Of a DNA stretch of 64,000 bases, positions 47,630 through 57,254 are shown piece after piece (position 1 is the stretch's first letter; every line of letters begins with the position of its first letter). The notes under the pieces were generated by a model. The model saw nothing but the letters and a program-made list of their open reading frames with translations, was not told the origin of the DNA and made no database searches. A program made the translations under genes and the position numbers. The DNA is from Sphingomonas sp. PAMC 26621 (GTDB taxonomy: Bacteria; Pseudomonadota; Alphaproteobacteria; Sphingomonadales; Sphingomonadaceae): NCBI RefSeq assembly GCF_000251145.1, contig NZ_AIDW01000021.1, forward strand, positions 1 to 64,000, in the 5' to 3' direction.

Positions 47630-48378
47630 ACCCGACCTTCGAACATCACGTCGCGCGGTAACTGCACGAAATGCTGCCCGCAATCGACGAAAAGATTCTG
47701 GCCGACGATTCCGCGCGCATCGAGTAGGAACGCAACCGCACGCGCGACATCCTCCGGATCGACCGGGCGGCGCAGCACGTTCCGGGACGCGACTGCAGCA
47801 AATTCGGCATCGGTCTGGTCCGCGCTCGGCAGCGTCAGACCGGGCGATACCGCATTGATGCGAATGCGCGGCCCCAGCGCCTGCGCGAGCATCGTCGTCG
47901 CGCCGGTGAGCGCGACCTTGGCGCAGCTATAGGCGAAGAAATCGGGGTTCAGATTGGCGACCTTCTGGTCGAGCACGTCGACCACCGCGCCCTCCGCAAG
48001 ATCGTCCTGGCGTGCAAGCGCGCAGGCGAGCAGCACCGGCGCATCGAGATTGACGCGCGCATGGCGCTGTAGCGATGCCGCGGAAACGTCCGGCGGCGTG
48101 TCGTAGTCGAACAAAGACGCACTGTTGACGACCGCCATCAACGGCACGCCGAACGCCCCGCGCGCCGCAGCGACCAGCGCCTCCGGCGTCGCTGGATCGG
48201 CCAGATCCCCGGTCAGCACGATCGACCCCGGCAATGCCCCGGCAAGCGCCTCCGCGTCCCCGGCCGAATGGTGGTGATGGATTGCCACCCGCCACCCTTC
48301 CCCCGCCAGGTGCCGCGCGATCGTCGCCCCGAGGCGCCGCGCCGCGCCGGTCACCAATACCGTTCGTGCCGCCTGCAT
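47626..48378 (-). CDS. Pteridine reductase-like SDR (FolM/PTR1-like)
   Basis: 250-residue short-chain dehydrogenase. The cofactor motif is TGAARRLG, with Arg in place of a Gly (TGx3RxG), a signature of pteridine reductase PTR1 and dihydromonapterin reductase FolM. The active-site Tyr and Lys are in FFAYSCAKVALTG, and VDVLDQKVANLNPD supplies the usual Asp/Asn region. It starts within the folE stop (TGATG) and overlaps folB, so it is locked in a pterin operon. Likely reduces a dihydropterin or dihydrofolate; exact substrate is inference. Confidence 0.87.
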   Translation of the reverse strand: MQAARTVLVTGAARRLGATIARHLAGEGWRVAIHHHHSAGDAEALAGALPGSIVLTGDLADPATPEALVAAARGAFGVPLMAVVNSASLFDYDTPPDVSAASLQRHARVNLDAPVLLACALARQDDLAEGAVVDVLDQKVANLNPDFFAYSCAKVALTGATTMLAQALGPRIRINAVSPGLTLPSADQTDAEFAAVASRNVLRRPVDPEDVARAVAFLLDARGIVGQNLFVDCGQHFVQLPRDVMFEGRV

Positions 48379-48998
48379 CAGCAGCCCATCAGCGCGAGAA
48401 TTTCCTTCCGGCTGCGTTCGTCATCGCGGAACACGCCCATCATCCGGCTCGTCACCATCGTGACACCCGGCGTCCGTACGCCGCGCGCGGTCATGCACGC
48501 ATGGCTCGCCTCGATCACCACCGCGACGCCGAGCGGCTTGAGATTTTCCCAGATGCAGTTGGCGACTTCGGCAGTCAGGCGCTCCTGCACCTGCAGACGG
48601 CGCGCATAGGCGTGGAGCACGCGTGCCAATTTGGAGATTCCGACGACCCAGTCCGACGGCAGATAGGCGATATGCGCCTTGCCGATGATCGGCGCCATGT
48701 GATGCTCGCAATGCGACTGGAACGGAATGTCCTTGAGCAGCACGATCTCGTCATAGCCGCCCACTTCCTCGAACACGCGCGCGAGGTGGACCGCCGGATC
48801 ATCCTGATATCCGATGCAATATTCCTTCCACGCGCGCGCGACTCGCTGCGGCGTCTCGATCAGTCCCTCGCGGCTGGGGTCGTCCCCGGCCCAGCGGATC
48901 AGCGTCCGGACCGCTTCGGCCACGTCGTCGGGCACCGGAATCTTGGCCGGCGCGGCCACCACGTCGCCGTCATCCGGGCCGCTGCTGTGATCGTTCAT
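48378..48998 (-). CDS. folE: GTP cyclohydrolase I FolE
   Basis: Converts GTP to dihydroneopterin triphosphate, entry to folate or tetrahydropterin. 206 residues. Zinc ligands are Cys and His in [10 protein letters not shown] and Cys in [32 protein letters not shown] and [15 protein letters not shown] are strong family marks. First gene of the leftward operon with the SDR and folB, and divergent from the TonB receptor. Confidence 0.97.
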   Translation of the reverse strand: MNDHSSGPDDGDVVAAPAKIPVPDDVAEAVRTLIRWAGDDPSREGLIETPQRVARAWKEYCIGYQDDPAVHLARVFEEVGGYDEIVLLKDIPFQSHCEHHMAPIIGKAHIAYLPSDWVVGISKLARVLHAYARRLQVQERLTAEVANCIWENLKPLGVAVVIEASHACMTARGVRTPGVTMVTSRMMGVFRDDERSRKEILALMGC

Positions 48999-49147
48999 CG
49001 TTGGTCTTTCAAAACGTGCGCGCGCCTGACGCTACGGCAACCGCAGCTTCGCGCATCCCGATACCAAGAACCTGAATTGGTCCTGATTTGCAACTGTCTC
49101 CTTTCGGCAACGATGACCCTCTCCGGTTCTTTACGTACGATTATGGC

Positions 49148-49178
49148 GTTGACGAGAGAATCAACGACACGCTATTTC
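49148..49178 (+). promoter_or_regulatory. Promoter/operator candidate of the TonB receptor
   Basis: A TTGACG (49150-49155) and CTATTT (49173-49178) with a 17-base spacer form a plausible sigma-70 promoter. The -35 element lies within a short inverted repeat CGTTGA-N8-TCAACG (49148-49153 and 49162-49167) that may bind a regulator. About 70 bases remain to the start codon. Confidence 0.4.
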
Positions 49179-49247
49179 ACAAACCCTAAATTCGAAAACG
49201 CAGATCCGGCGGCAAGACCGGCACCTGTGGCAGCGAGAGGATGACAG

Positions 49248-51830
49248 ATGAGGAAGTCGGACCTGCTTGGCGCGTCGGCAATCGCATTGCTGTACGCGGT
49301 GCCTGCCTTCGCGCAGGATACCCCCCCCACCACGCAAGCACAGGGTGCGCCCGCCGCAACCTCCGCTGCGCCGAAGATCGATCGCAGCGCGACCGACACC
49401 GACGACATCATCGTTACCGCGACCAAGCGCGAGCAGACGTTGCAGGACGTGCCCGTCTCGGTCGCCGTCACCAGCGACGACACGATCAAGAAGGCGAAGA
49501 TCCACGACCTGATCGATCTGCAGGCAAGCGTTCCCTCGCTCAAGGTCACGCAGTTCCAGAGTGCCGGGCAGACCAACTTCACGATCCGCGGCTTTGGCAA
49601 CGGCAACGGCAACATCGGGATCGAAAGCTCGGTCGGCGTCTTCATCGACGGCGTGTATCGCTCGCGTTCCGCCTCGTCGATTTCGGATCTTCCTGAACTC
49701 GAGCGGATCGAGGTCCTGCGCGGCCCGCAATCGACGCTGTTCGGCAAGAACGTCGCGGCGGGCGCAATCTCGATCGTCACCAAGCGTCCGCAATTTACCT
49801 GGGGCGGCAATGCGGAGGCGACCGTCGGCAACCTCGGCAATATCGAGGCGCGCGCGTCGCTCACCGGGCCGATCACCGATACGCTCGCGTTCCGCCTCTA
49901 TGGCAGCGTCAACCAGCGCGATGGCTATTACACCAACCGCCTGACCGGGTCGAAGGTCAACGGGCGTGACCGCCAGTCGCTTCGTGCCGACGTGCTGTTC
50001 GAACCGTCGTCCACCTTCTCGGTCCGGATCATCGGCGACCTCAACAACATCAACGAAGTCTGCTGCGGCGCGGTCACGATCAACAACGGGCCGCTGACCC
50101 AGTTGATCGGCCTGCCGCGCGCGATCGGCGGGGTCGGCGGGCTTGTCGGCAATGCCGCAACGCCATTCAACCGCGAGGTAGTGTACAACACCGCACCCAA
50201 CAACCGCCTCAACGGCAAGGGTATTTCCGGCCAGATCGACTGGACGCTCGGCTTCGCCAAGCTGACCTCGATCACCGCGTATCGTCGGCAGACCAACCGC
50301 ACCGATCTCGACGTCGATTTCACCGGCGGCGATATCTCGAACCAGACGACCGACGACACGATCAAGACCTTCACGCAGGAAATCCGGCTGGCGTCGGATT
50401 ATGCGGGGCCGTTCAACTGGCTGCTCGGCGGCTTCTACTCGGACGAGCGGATCAAGACCGGGCGCAACATCCTGTACGGCGCGGACGGTCGTCGCTTCGC
50501 CGACGCCGCAGCCCTTGCCGCGACCGGCGCCGCCCTCACCGGCACCTCGCCGATCACCACGCTCGAGGCGCTCCAGCGCGGCGCAGGCAATACCAGCGTC
50601 GTTCCGGGCCAGACCTATTTCGCGCAGGGCACCGGGATCCTGGACAATTACCGGCTCACCGACATCAGCTACTCGATCTTCGGACAGGCGGATTACAAAC
50701 TGTTCGAGAAACTGACGCTGACGGTCGGCGGTGCTTATCTCAACGATCGCAAGTCGGCCTTCTCGAACGTCGTGCTGACCGATCGCTTCTCGCAGCTCAA
50801 TCTGCAGAACGTGCCCGAGCTCGGGTTCCTGCCGCTGCGGCTGCTCAACCCCGCCGCCCCGGCCGCGGCGCGGATCCCCACCAACTTGTTCGCCGGGCTC
50901 AACGCGCTCCAGTTCTTCTACCCCGACACCGCCAATCACGGTCCGGTCAACTTCCCCAACGCCAATGAAGACGGTGTGCTGAAGGGCGACAAGTTCACCT
51001 ATCTGGCCCGCGCCAAGTTCGATTTCACTCGCAACATCAACGTCTACGCCAGCTATTCGACCGGCTGGAAAGCGGGCGCGTACAACCTGTCGTCGGACAG
51101 CCGCCCCGCCAACAACGGCGTCGGCCGCACCGCCGCGCCGGAAAATGTCACGGTCTACGAAGTTGGTGCCAAGGCGCGCTTCAACGGCGGCTATTTGAAC
51201 GTCGCGGTGTTCGACGAGAAGATCAAAGGCTTCCAGTCGAACGGCTTCACCGGCACCGGCTTCGCGCTGGTCAACGCGGGCAGCCAGTCGGTCCGCGGCG
51301 TAGAGGTCGAGGCGTCGTACAAGCCGTTCCGCGCGCTGCTGCTGAATGCCTCGGGCACCTATCTCGATGCGAAATACGACAGCTTCACGCGCGCGCCGTG
51401 CTTCTCGTTCGACACCCGTTGCCAGGTTCCGGCAGGGTCGCCAGCCGGCACGCTCGCCCCGCAGTTTCGCGACCTGACCGGCGCGCGACCGGGCGGCGTC
51501 CCGGAATTCTCGGGCAACGTCAACGCGACCTATACGCAGCAGATCACCGACCGGATCAGCGGGTTCATCCGTGGCGAGTTCGTCTATCAGAGCAACACCG
51601 CGCTGACCGACACCGTTCCCGCGTCGCTGGCCAGTTCAAAGGTCAAGACCGTCAACGCGAGCATCGGGCTCGACTTGCCGGACGCGTTCCAGATCCAGGG
51701 CTGGGTCCGCAACCTGGGCAACGACAATTACTACATCGGCGCGTTCAACACGGTGATCCAGTCGGGCAGCTACAGCGCCTATATCAACGAACCGCGCACG
51801 TACGGCGTCACGCTCCGCAAGAGCTTCTGA
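49248..51830 (+). CDS. TonB-dependent outer-membrane receptor
   Basis: 860 residues. A signal peptide (residues 1-23, ending AVPAFAQ) and a TonB-box-like DDIIVTATKRE (about 52-62) precede the plug domain (VPSLKVTQFQSAGQTNFTIRGFG, LERIEVLRGPQSTLFGKN). The rest is a 22-strand barrel ending with a terminal Phe (TYGVTLRKSF). The group is the large sphingomonad family acting on siderophores, sugars or aromatics; no linked enzyme or regulator tells the ligand. GAGGA precedes the ATG. Monocistronic. Confidence 0.95.
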   Translation: MRKSDLLGASAIALLYAVPAFAQDTPPTTQAQGAPAATSAAPKIDRSATDTDDIIVTATKREQTLQDVPVSVAVTSDDTIKKAKIHDLIDLQASVPSLKVTQFQSAGQTNFTIRGFGNGNGNIGIESSVGVFIDGVYRSRSASSISDLPELERIEVLRGPQSTLFGKNVAAGAISIVTKRPQFTWGGNAEATVGNLGNIEARASLTGPITDTLAFRLYGSVNQRDGYYTNRLTGSKVNGRDRQSLRADVLFEPSSTFSVRIIGDLNNINEVCCGAVTINNGPLTQLIGLPRAIGGVGGLVGNAATPFNREVVYNTAPNNRLNGKGISGQIDWTLGFAKLTSITAYRRQTNRTDLDVDFTGGDISNQTTDDTIKTFTQEIRLASDYAGPFNWLLGGFYSDERIKTGRNILYGADGRRFADAAALAATGAALTGTSPITTLEALQRGAGNTSVVPGQTYFAQGTGILDNYRLTDISYSIFGQADYKLFEKLTLTVGGAYLNDRKSAFSNVVLTDRFSQLNLQNVPELGFLPLRLLNPAAPAAARIPTNLFAGLNALQFFYPDTANHGPVNFPNANEDGVLKGDKFTYLARAKFDFTRNINVYASYSTGWKAGAYNLSSDSRPANNGVGRTAAPENVTVYEVGAKARFNGGYLNVAVFDEKIKGFQSNGFTGTGFALVNAGSQSVRGVEVEASYKPFRALLLNASGTYLDAKYDSFTRAPCFSFDTRCQVPAGSPAGTLAPQFRDLTGARPGGVPEFSGNVNATYTQQITDRISGFIRGEFVYQSNTALTDTVPASLASSKVKTVNASIGLDLPDAFQIQGWVRNLGNDNYYIGAFNTVIQSGSYSAYINEPRTYGVTLRKSF

Positions 51831-51960
51831 CCGGATCGTTACCCGCCCGAAATCGGCGAACGGCCTGCTTTTCCGGGTGGAAAGGCGGGCCGACTTGCGG
51901 TCAGGGTGCAACGATCGCGCGGCTCGTGCTTTGTTGGGTCAGGCTTGACGGAGACAGTCG

Positions 51961-52164
51961 ATGAAGGACCCGAAGAAGGGTGACGCGGTGACCTGGAAAT
52001 CGCACGGCGGCACCGCGCATGGTGTCGTCGAAAAGAAACAGACCAGCCCGACCGAGATCAAGGGCCACAAGGTGAACGCCTCCCCCGAGGAACCGCAGTT
52101 CATCGTAAAGAGTGACAACGGCGGCAAGGCAGCGCACAAGAGCGCAGCGCTCGACAAGGCGTGA
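51961..52164 (+). CDS. DUF2945 (HVA1, TUDOR-like) small protein
   Basis: 67 residues. The opening KGDAVTWKSHGGTAHGVVEKK and later EEPQFIVKSDNGGKAAHKSAAL match the DUF2945/HVA1 family, whose members are predicted small SH3/TUDOR-like barrels of unknown function, found in bacteria and fungi. It lies 43 bases upstream of the SWIB gene and likely shares its transcript. Lys- and Ser-rich. Confidence 0.85.
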   Translation: MKDPKKGDAVTWKSHGGTAHGVVEKKQTSPTEIKGHKVNASPEEPQFIVKSDNGGKAAHKSAALDKA

Positions 52165-52207
52165 AACCGATGTCGGTTCTAACGACACACCAGGAAGGAC
52201 CAAAAAA

Positions 52208-52489
52208 ATGGCCAAGACCCCAACCGCAAAGAGCGACGCCCCCAAGACCGGCGGCATTTTCGCGCCTATCCAGCCCTCGCCCGAGCTCGGCGCCATTGTC
52301 GGCAACGACCGGCTGCCGCGCAGCGAAGTGATCAGCAAGGTCTGGGAATATATCAAGAAGCACGACCTGCAAAACCCCGAGAACAAGCGCGAGATCGTCG
52401 CCGACGAAGCGCTGAAGAAGGTGTTCGGCAAGGACCGCGTGACGATGTTCGAGATGAACAAGCATCTCGCCGGCCACATGAAGGCCTAA
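52208..52489 (+). CDS. SWIB/MDM2 domain protein
   Basis: 93 residues. Residues 20-90 form one SWIB domain (LGAIVGNDRLPRSEVISKVW, YIKKHDLQNPENKREIVAD, MFEMNKHLAGHM), a fold best known from eukaryotic chromatin remodelers and topoisomerase-linked proteins of Chlamydia, also present in some Alphaproteobacteria. AGGAAGGA gives a strong ribosome site before ATG 52208. Follows the DUF2945 gene and ends before a terminator. DNA or protein interaction is inferred from the fold only. Confidence 0.9.
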   Translation: MAKTPTAKSDAPKTGGIFAPIQPSPELGAIVGNDRLPRSEVISKVWEYIKKHDLQNPENKREIVADEALKKVFGKDRVTMFEMNKHLAGHMKA

Positions 52490-52510
52490 CAGCCAGCATC
52501 GTGATCGCGG

Positions 52511-52550
52511 CGGCCGCGGCACCCCACGGTGTCGCGGCCGTTTTCGTTTC
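52511..52550 (+). terminator. Rho-independent terminator after SWIB gene
   Basis: Stem CGGCCGCGGCACC/GGTGTCGCGGCCG with a CCAC loop, one G-T wobble, followed by TTTTCGTTTC. It ends the DUF2945-SWIB transcript. Confidence 0.78.
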
Positions 52551-52601
52551 AAGGCGGGATCGCGTCGTTCCCCCATCCCCAATCCGGCGTTAGGGATCGC
52601 C

Positions 52602-53624
52602 ATGCGCAGCGACCATGCCAAAACGGCTCGGTATCATTTGCGGCGGCAAAGCCCGACCCCGGGCTGGCTGTCGCTGTCATGGCGCGCGCTGCTCGCGCTC
52701 GCGCTGATCGGCGTTGCGCTCGCGGGACACTGGTTCGACCGGGACGGGCTCCGCCAGAATTCGGGAGCGCCGGTGACGTTCGCCGATATCCTGTATTTCA
52801 CGACGATTACGGTGACGACGGTCGGCTATGGCGACATCGTTCCCGTGACCCAGCAGGCACGGATGTTCGACACGTTCGTGGTGACGCCGATCCGGCTGTT
52901 CGTGTGGTTGATTTTTCTCGGCACGGCCTATGATTTTCTGTTGAAACGGGTTTGGGAGAAATGGCGGATGTCGGTGCTTCAACGTCGCCTTGACGGGCAT
53001 GTGATCGTCACCGGCTATGGCACCAGCGGTGCCGAAGCGGTGCGCGAACTGATCGCGCGCGGGGCGGACCCCGCCGCGATCGTCGTGATCGACGAGACCG
53101 CGGCGGCGCTAGCGCGCGCCGAAGCGTGCGGGGCGACGGTGATGGATGGCAACGCGACCCGCAACGCAGCGCTCGAGGCGGCGCGGATCCAGACCGCGCG
53201 CGCGGTGATCGTTTCGGCGGGTCGCGACGACACGTCGATCCTGATCGTGCTGACCGCGCGCCGGCTTGCGCCAAATGTTCCGATCAGCGTGGTGATCCGC
53301 TCGCAGGACAACGAAGCGATCGCGCGGCAGGCGGGGGCGAACACGGTGATCAATCCGGCGAGCTTCGCGGGGCTGCTGCTGGCCGGCTCGATCCACGGCG
53401 CGCATACGGCAGAGTATATGGCCGACCTTGCCGCCTCCGGGGGCCGCGTCGCGCTGCGCGAACGCACGGTGACGCACGAGGAGATCGGCAAGCCGCTATC
53501 CGCGATCACCACCGGGCTGGGGCATCGCGTCTATCGTGGCACACACACCTTTGGCTTCTGGGAACCCGAGACGAACCGGCTCGAGCCGGGCGACCTCATC
53601 GTCGAGGTCGTCCAGCGACCGTAA
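52602..53624 (+). CDS. Potassium channel with RCK/TrkA-N domain
   Basis: 340 residues. Two transmembrane helices (about 27-43 and 88-112) flank a pore loop with selectivity filter TVGYGD (residues 73-78). A TrkA-N/RCK domain follows with dinucleotide motif VIVTGYGTSGAEAV, and a TrkA-C-like end (FGFWEPETNRLEPGDLIV). This is the architecture of MthK- and Kch-type ligand-gated K+ channels. It stands alone between the SWIB terminator and an aldo/keto reductase. Ligand unknown. Confidence 0.93.
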   Translation: MRSDHAKTARYHLRRQSPTPGWLSLSWRALLALALIGVALAGHWFDRDGLRQNSGAPVTFADILYFTTITVTTVGYGDIVPVTQQARMFDTFVVTPIRLFVWLIFLGTAYDFLLKRVWEKWRMSVLQRRLDGHVIVTGYGTSGAEAVRELIARGADPAAIVVIDETAAALARAEACGATVMDGNATRNAALEAARIQTARAVIVSAGRDDTSILIVLTARRLAPNVPISVVIRSQDNEAIARQAGANTVINPASFAGLLLAGSIHGAHTAEYMADLAASGGRVALRERTVTHEEIGKPLSAITTGLGHRVYRGTHTFGFWEPETNRLEPGDLIVEVVQRP

Positions 53625-53691
53625 CGCGCGCGGCCGGTCTCGTCGCGCGCACCCGCCAGATCGTCGCCGCCGCCCTGTCATTGCGCATTAG

Positions 53692-54732
<1,041 letters not shown>

Positions 54733-54759
54733 GCCACGCCGGGGGCATCGACGGACCGT

Positions 54760-54836
54760 TGGTGCCCCCGAGTGGATTCGAACCACCGGCCTGCGGTTTA
54801 GGAAACCGTCGCTCTATCCACCTGAGCTACGGGGGC
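54760..54836 (-). tRNA. tRNA-Arg (anticodon CCT)
   Basis: Reverse-strand cloverleaf. Acceptor GCCCCCG pairs with CGGGGGC, A73 and encoded CCA follow. D arm GCTC..GAGC, anticodon stem closes loop TTCCTAA (CCT, reading AGG), T arm GGTGG-TTCGAAT-CCACT. The outermost anticodon-stem pair is an A-C mismatch, otherwise all stems are paired. Confidence 0.95.
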
Positions 54837-54896
54837 ACGGTGCGGGATCGTAAAGTGTCGGCCGGAGCCGGTCAATCGTGCGTCGGCGCAGCGCCG

Positions 54897-55367
54897 TCAG
54901 TTGACGGTCTCGGGTGGCGCGATCGGCAGCGGGAGCGGGGCGATCGGGACGCCCTCCTCCACTAGTGCCGTGGCTTCGGCGAGCGTGGTCTGGCCGTGGA
55001 TCGGGGCCTGCGCAACGGTGCCGTCGTGCATCGCGCGCGCCGTGTCCGCAAACCCGCGCCCGACCCAGGTCGATTGCGCGAGCATCTCCGCCTGCGCCTT
55101 GGCGATGACCTGCAAGGCGGCCTTGATATCCTTGGGTGACGGCGCGTTCGCCGCCACCGTGACGGCGGCGGGGGCCGTAGAAGGCTCGGTCGCGCGGTTG
55201 CCCTTGGCGGGAATGTTCGGGGCCATCACCGCTTTGGTCACTGCGGTATCCGCGCAGATCGGGCACGCCAGCAGACCGCGGGTCCGCTGCTCGTCATAAG
55301 CGGCGCTCGACCCGAACCACGCTTCGAACACGTGGCGCGCCGAACATTGCAGGTCGAACACGATCAA
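54897..55367 (-). CDS. DUF1178 family protein
   Basis: 156 residues. The N-terminus MIVFDLQCSARHVFEAWFGSS and ACPICADTAVTKAVMAPN are marks of DUF1178, a small family common in Alphaproteobacteria with two Cys pairs that may bind metal. No named function. It overlaps the upstream amidase by 4 bases (ATGA) and may also be linked to glutaredoxin, forming a leftward set grx-amidase-DUF1178. A redox or metal link is only guilt by association. Confidence 0.88.
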   Translation of the reverse strand: MIVFDLQCSARHVFEAWFGSSAAYDEQRTRGLLACPICADTAVTKAVMAPNIPAKGNRATEPSTAPAAVTVAANAPSPKDIKAALQVIAKAQAEMLAQSTWVGRGFADTARAMHDGTVAQAPIHGQTTLAEATALVEEGVPIAPLPLPIAPPETVN

Positions 55368-56185
55368 ACCCGGGCAACCTCCGGGATCACGCGCCGATGC
55401 GACAGCACCGGGATCCGCGCGCGAACATCCGCCAGCCGCGCGGGATCGATCTCAGCGAAACCGACCTCGGCCGCCGCGCCCATGTCGAGGACGATCTCCC
55501 CCCATGGGTCGACGACCAGCGAATGGCCGTAGGTCGCCCGCCCGTCCTCATGCTCGCCGGTCTGCGCCGCCGCGACAACATAGGCCGCCGCCTCGATCGC
55601 GCGCGCGCGCATCAGCACATGCCAGTGTGCGGCTCCGGTCGGCCGGGTGAACGCAGCCGGAATCGCCAGCACGGTCGCGCCGGCATCGCTCAGCGCGCGA
55701 TAGAGATCGGGAAAGCGCAGATCGTAGCAAATCGACAAACCGAGCGATCCCGCCGGCGTATCGACCACGACCGCGCCCGCGCCCGGCGCATAAGATGCGG
55801 ATTCCCGCCAGCTTTCGCCGGTCGGCAAATCCACGTCGAACAAATGAAGCTTGTCGTAGCGCGCGCGGATCGCGCCCGTGTCGTCAATGACGAACGCACG
55901 ATTGGCGAGCCGCCCGTCCTCGCCGTGGACCGCGAGCGACCCGAGATGGACCCAGATCCGATGCCGCGCCGCCGCCGCACGCACCGCGGCCAACACGTCG
56001 TCTTCCGCCTCGGGCCGAAGCACCGCGCTGGCGCGAACGCGATCGCGATCGATCAGCCCCGACATCTCCGGGGTAAACAGCATCGAGGCGCCGCCCGCCG
56101 CCGCTGCTCCCACGGCATCGACCAGCGTCGCTGCGTTGTGCGCCGGATCGACCCCGCTGGTCAGCTGGGCAAGCGCGATCTTCAC
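55364..56185 (-). CDS. Nitrilase superfamily amidase, NIT1-like
   Basis: 273 residues, carbon-nitrogen hydrolase. The Glu-Lys-Cys triad is Glu40 (LFTPEMSG), Lys112 (RYDKLHLFD) and Cys153 (LSICYDLRFPDLY). The motif KLHLFDVDLPTGESWRES and the length point to the NIT1/Nit branch, where known enzymes hydrolyse deaminated glutathione. The adjoining glutaredoxin gene fits a glutathione-maintenance role. It overlaps glutaredoxin and DUF1178 by 4 bases each, so it is inside an operon. Confidence 0.9.
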   Translation of the reverse strand: MKIALAQLTSGVDPAHNAATLVDAVGAAAAGGASMLFTPEMSGLIDRDRVRASAVLRPEAEDDVLAAVRAAAARHRIWVHLGSLAVHGEDGRLANRAFVIDDTGAIRARYDKLHLFDVDLPTGESWRESASYAPGAGAVVVDTPAGSLGLSICYDLRFPDLYRALSDAGATVLAIPAAFTRPTGAAHWHVLMRARAIEAAAYVVAAAQTGEHEDGRATYGHSLVVDPWGEIVLDMGAAAEVGFAEIDPARLADVRARIPVLSHRRVIPEVARV

Positions 56186-56439
56186 ACGCCGAGCAGCGCG
56201 TCCAGCTTGCCATCGCGCTCGAGCGCGGCAAGATCGTCCGACCCGCCGACATGCTGACCGTCGATGAAGACCTGCGGAACGGTCGTCCGGCCATTGGCGC
56301 GCTCGAGCATTTCGGTGCGCTTCGGGCCGCCCATCGTGATGTCATACTCTTCCGGCGTGACACCCTTCGACGCGAGCAGCTTCAGCGCGCGCGAGCAATA
56401 GGGACAAAAGGCTTTGGTGTAGATTTCGATCTTGGACAT
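56182..56439 (-). CDS. grxC: Glutaredoxin 3 (dithiol)
   Basis: 85 residues from MSKIEIYT. The active site is CPYC (Cys12, Cys15); TVPQVFIDGQHVGGSDDLAAL is the glutathione-binding cis-Pro and GG segment. Reduces disulfides and glutathionylated proteins with GSH. A start 8 codons upstream (56463) is open but lacks the conserved N-terminus. It overlaps the following amidase by 4 bases. It lies 45 bases after comF, same strand. Confidence 0.95.
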   Translation of the reverse strand: MSKIEIYTKAFCPYCSRALKLLASKGVTPEEYDITMGGPKRTEMLERANGRTTVPQVFIDGQHVGGSDDLAALERDGKLDALLGV

Positions 56440-56484
56440 GCCCCAGAAATGTGGGGTGACCACCGCATTGTCAATCTTTTGGCA

Positions 56485-57210
56485 TCAACTGTTCGCGTCC
56501 AGCACGCGTGCCCAGCACAGGATCGTCACGCTTTTTGCGCCCGCCTCGAGCAAGGCGGCGGTACAACCGTCGGTGGTCGCACCGCTCGTATGGATGTCAT
56601 CGACCAGCACCACCGCCTTGCCCGCGACGGTCCCCTTCGGATCGACCGTCCGAAACACCCCGGCGACGGCCCGCGCGCGGGCCTTGGCCCCCATGCCCCG
56701 CAGGGGCGGCGTCGCCCTGATCCGCCGGAGCAGCAGCGGGTCGGCCGGCACCCCGCTCGATCGCCCCAGCGCCGCGGCGATCAGCGCCGCCTGGTTGAAC
56801 CCGCGCGCCCACAGGCGCCAGCGATGCAGCGGGACCGGCACGAGCAGGTCTGCATCGCCTGGCAGCAACCGCCGCAATTGGCGCGCGATCGTCTCGGCAA
56901 ACGCGATCCGACCGCCATATTTGAACCGCAGCGCGACCGTCCGCGCGACATCGCCATATTCGACCGCCGCGAGGATGCCCGCATGCCGCGGCGGATCCGC
57001 GACGCAATCCGGGCAAAGTGCCGCTTCCCCCCGGTCGAACGCGAACGGCGTGTGACAGGCCGCGCACCACGGCGGCGCAAGGAACCGCAAACTGCCCCAG
57101 CAGACCGCGCAGAAACGATGGTCCTGCCCCGTCACCGCGCCACAGCCGGGGCAGCGCGGCGGCAACGCGAAATCGGCGACGAGGCGCAGCGGGGCGAGCC
57201 AGACGGACAC
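56485..57210 (-). CDS. ComF family phosphoribosyltransferase-like protein
   Basis: 241 residues. The N-terminal zinc region has CPGC, CAVC, CAAC and CPDC pairs. The PRTase domain follows, with PPi/PRPP motif VVLVDDIHTSGAT near residue 210. ComF family members are linked to competence and DNA uptake in some bacteria; here there is no com locus. The GTG at 57210 is preceded by AAGGGGC; upstream in-frame starts lack this. Divergent from the methyltransferase gene with 44 bases between. Confidence 0.9.
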   Translation of the reverse strand: MSVWLAPLRLVADFALPPRCPGCGAVTGQDHRFCAVCWGSLRFLAPPWCAACHTPFAFDRGEAALCPDCVADPPRHAGILAAVEYGDVARTVALRFKYGGRIAFAETIARQLRRLLPGDADLLVPVPLHRWRLWARGFNQAALIAAALGRSSGVPADPLLLRRIRATPPLRGMGAKARARAVAGVFRTVDPKGTVAGKAVVLVDDIHTSGATTDGCTAALLEAGAKSVTILCWARVLDANS

Positions 57211-57254
57211 GTCGCCCCTTGTCGCGCGCACGCGCGCACGGCACAAGCGGCGCG

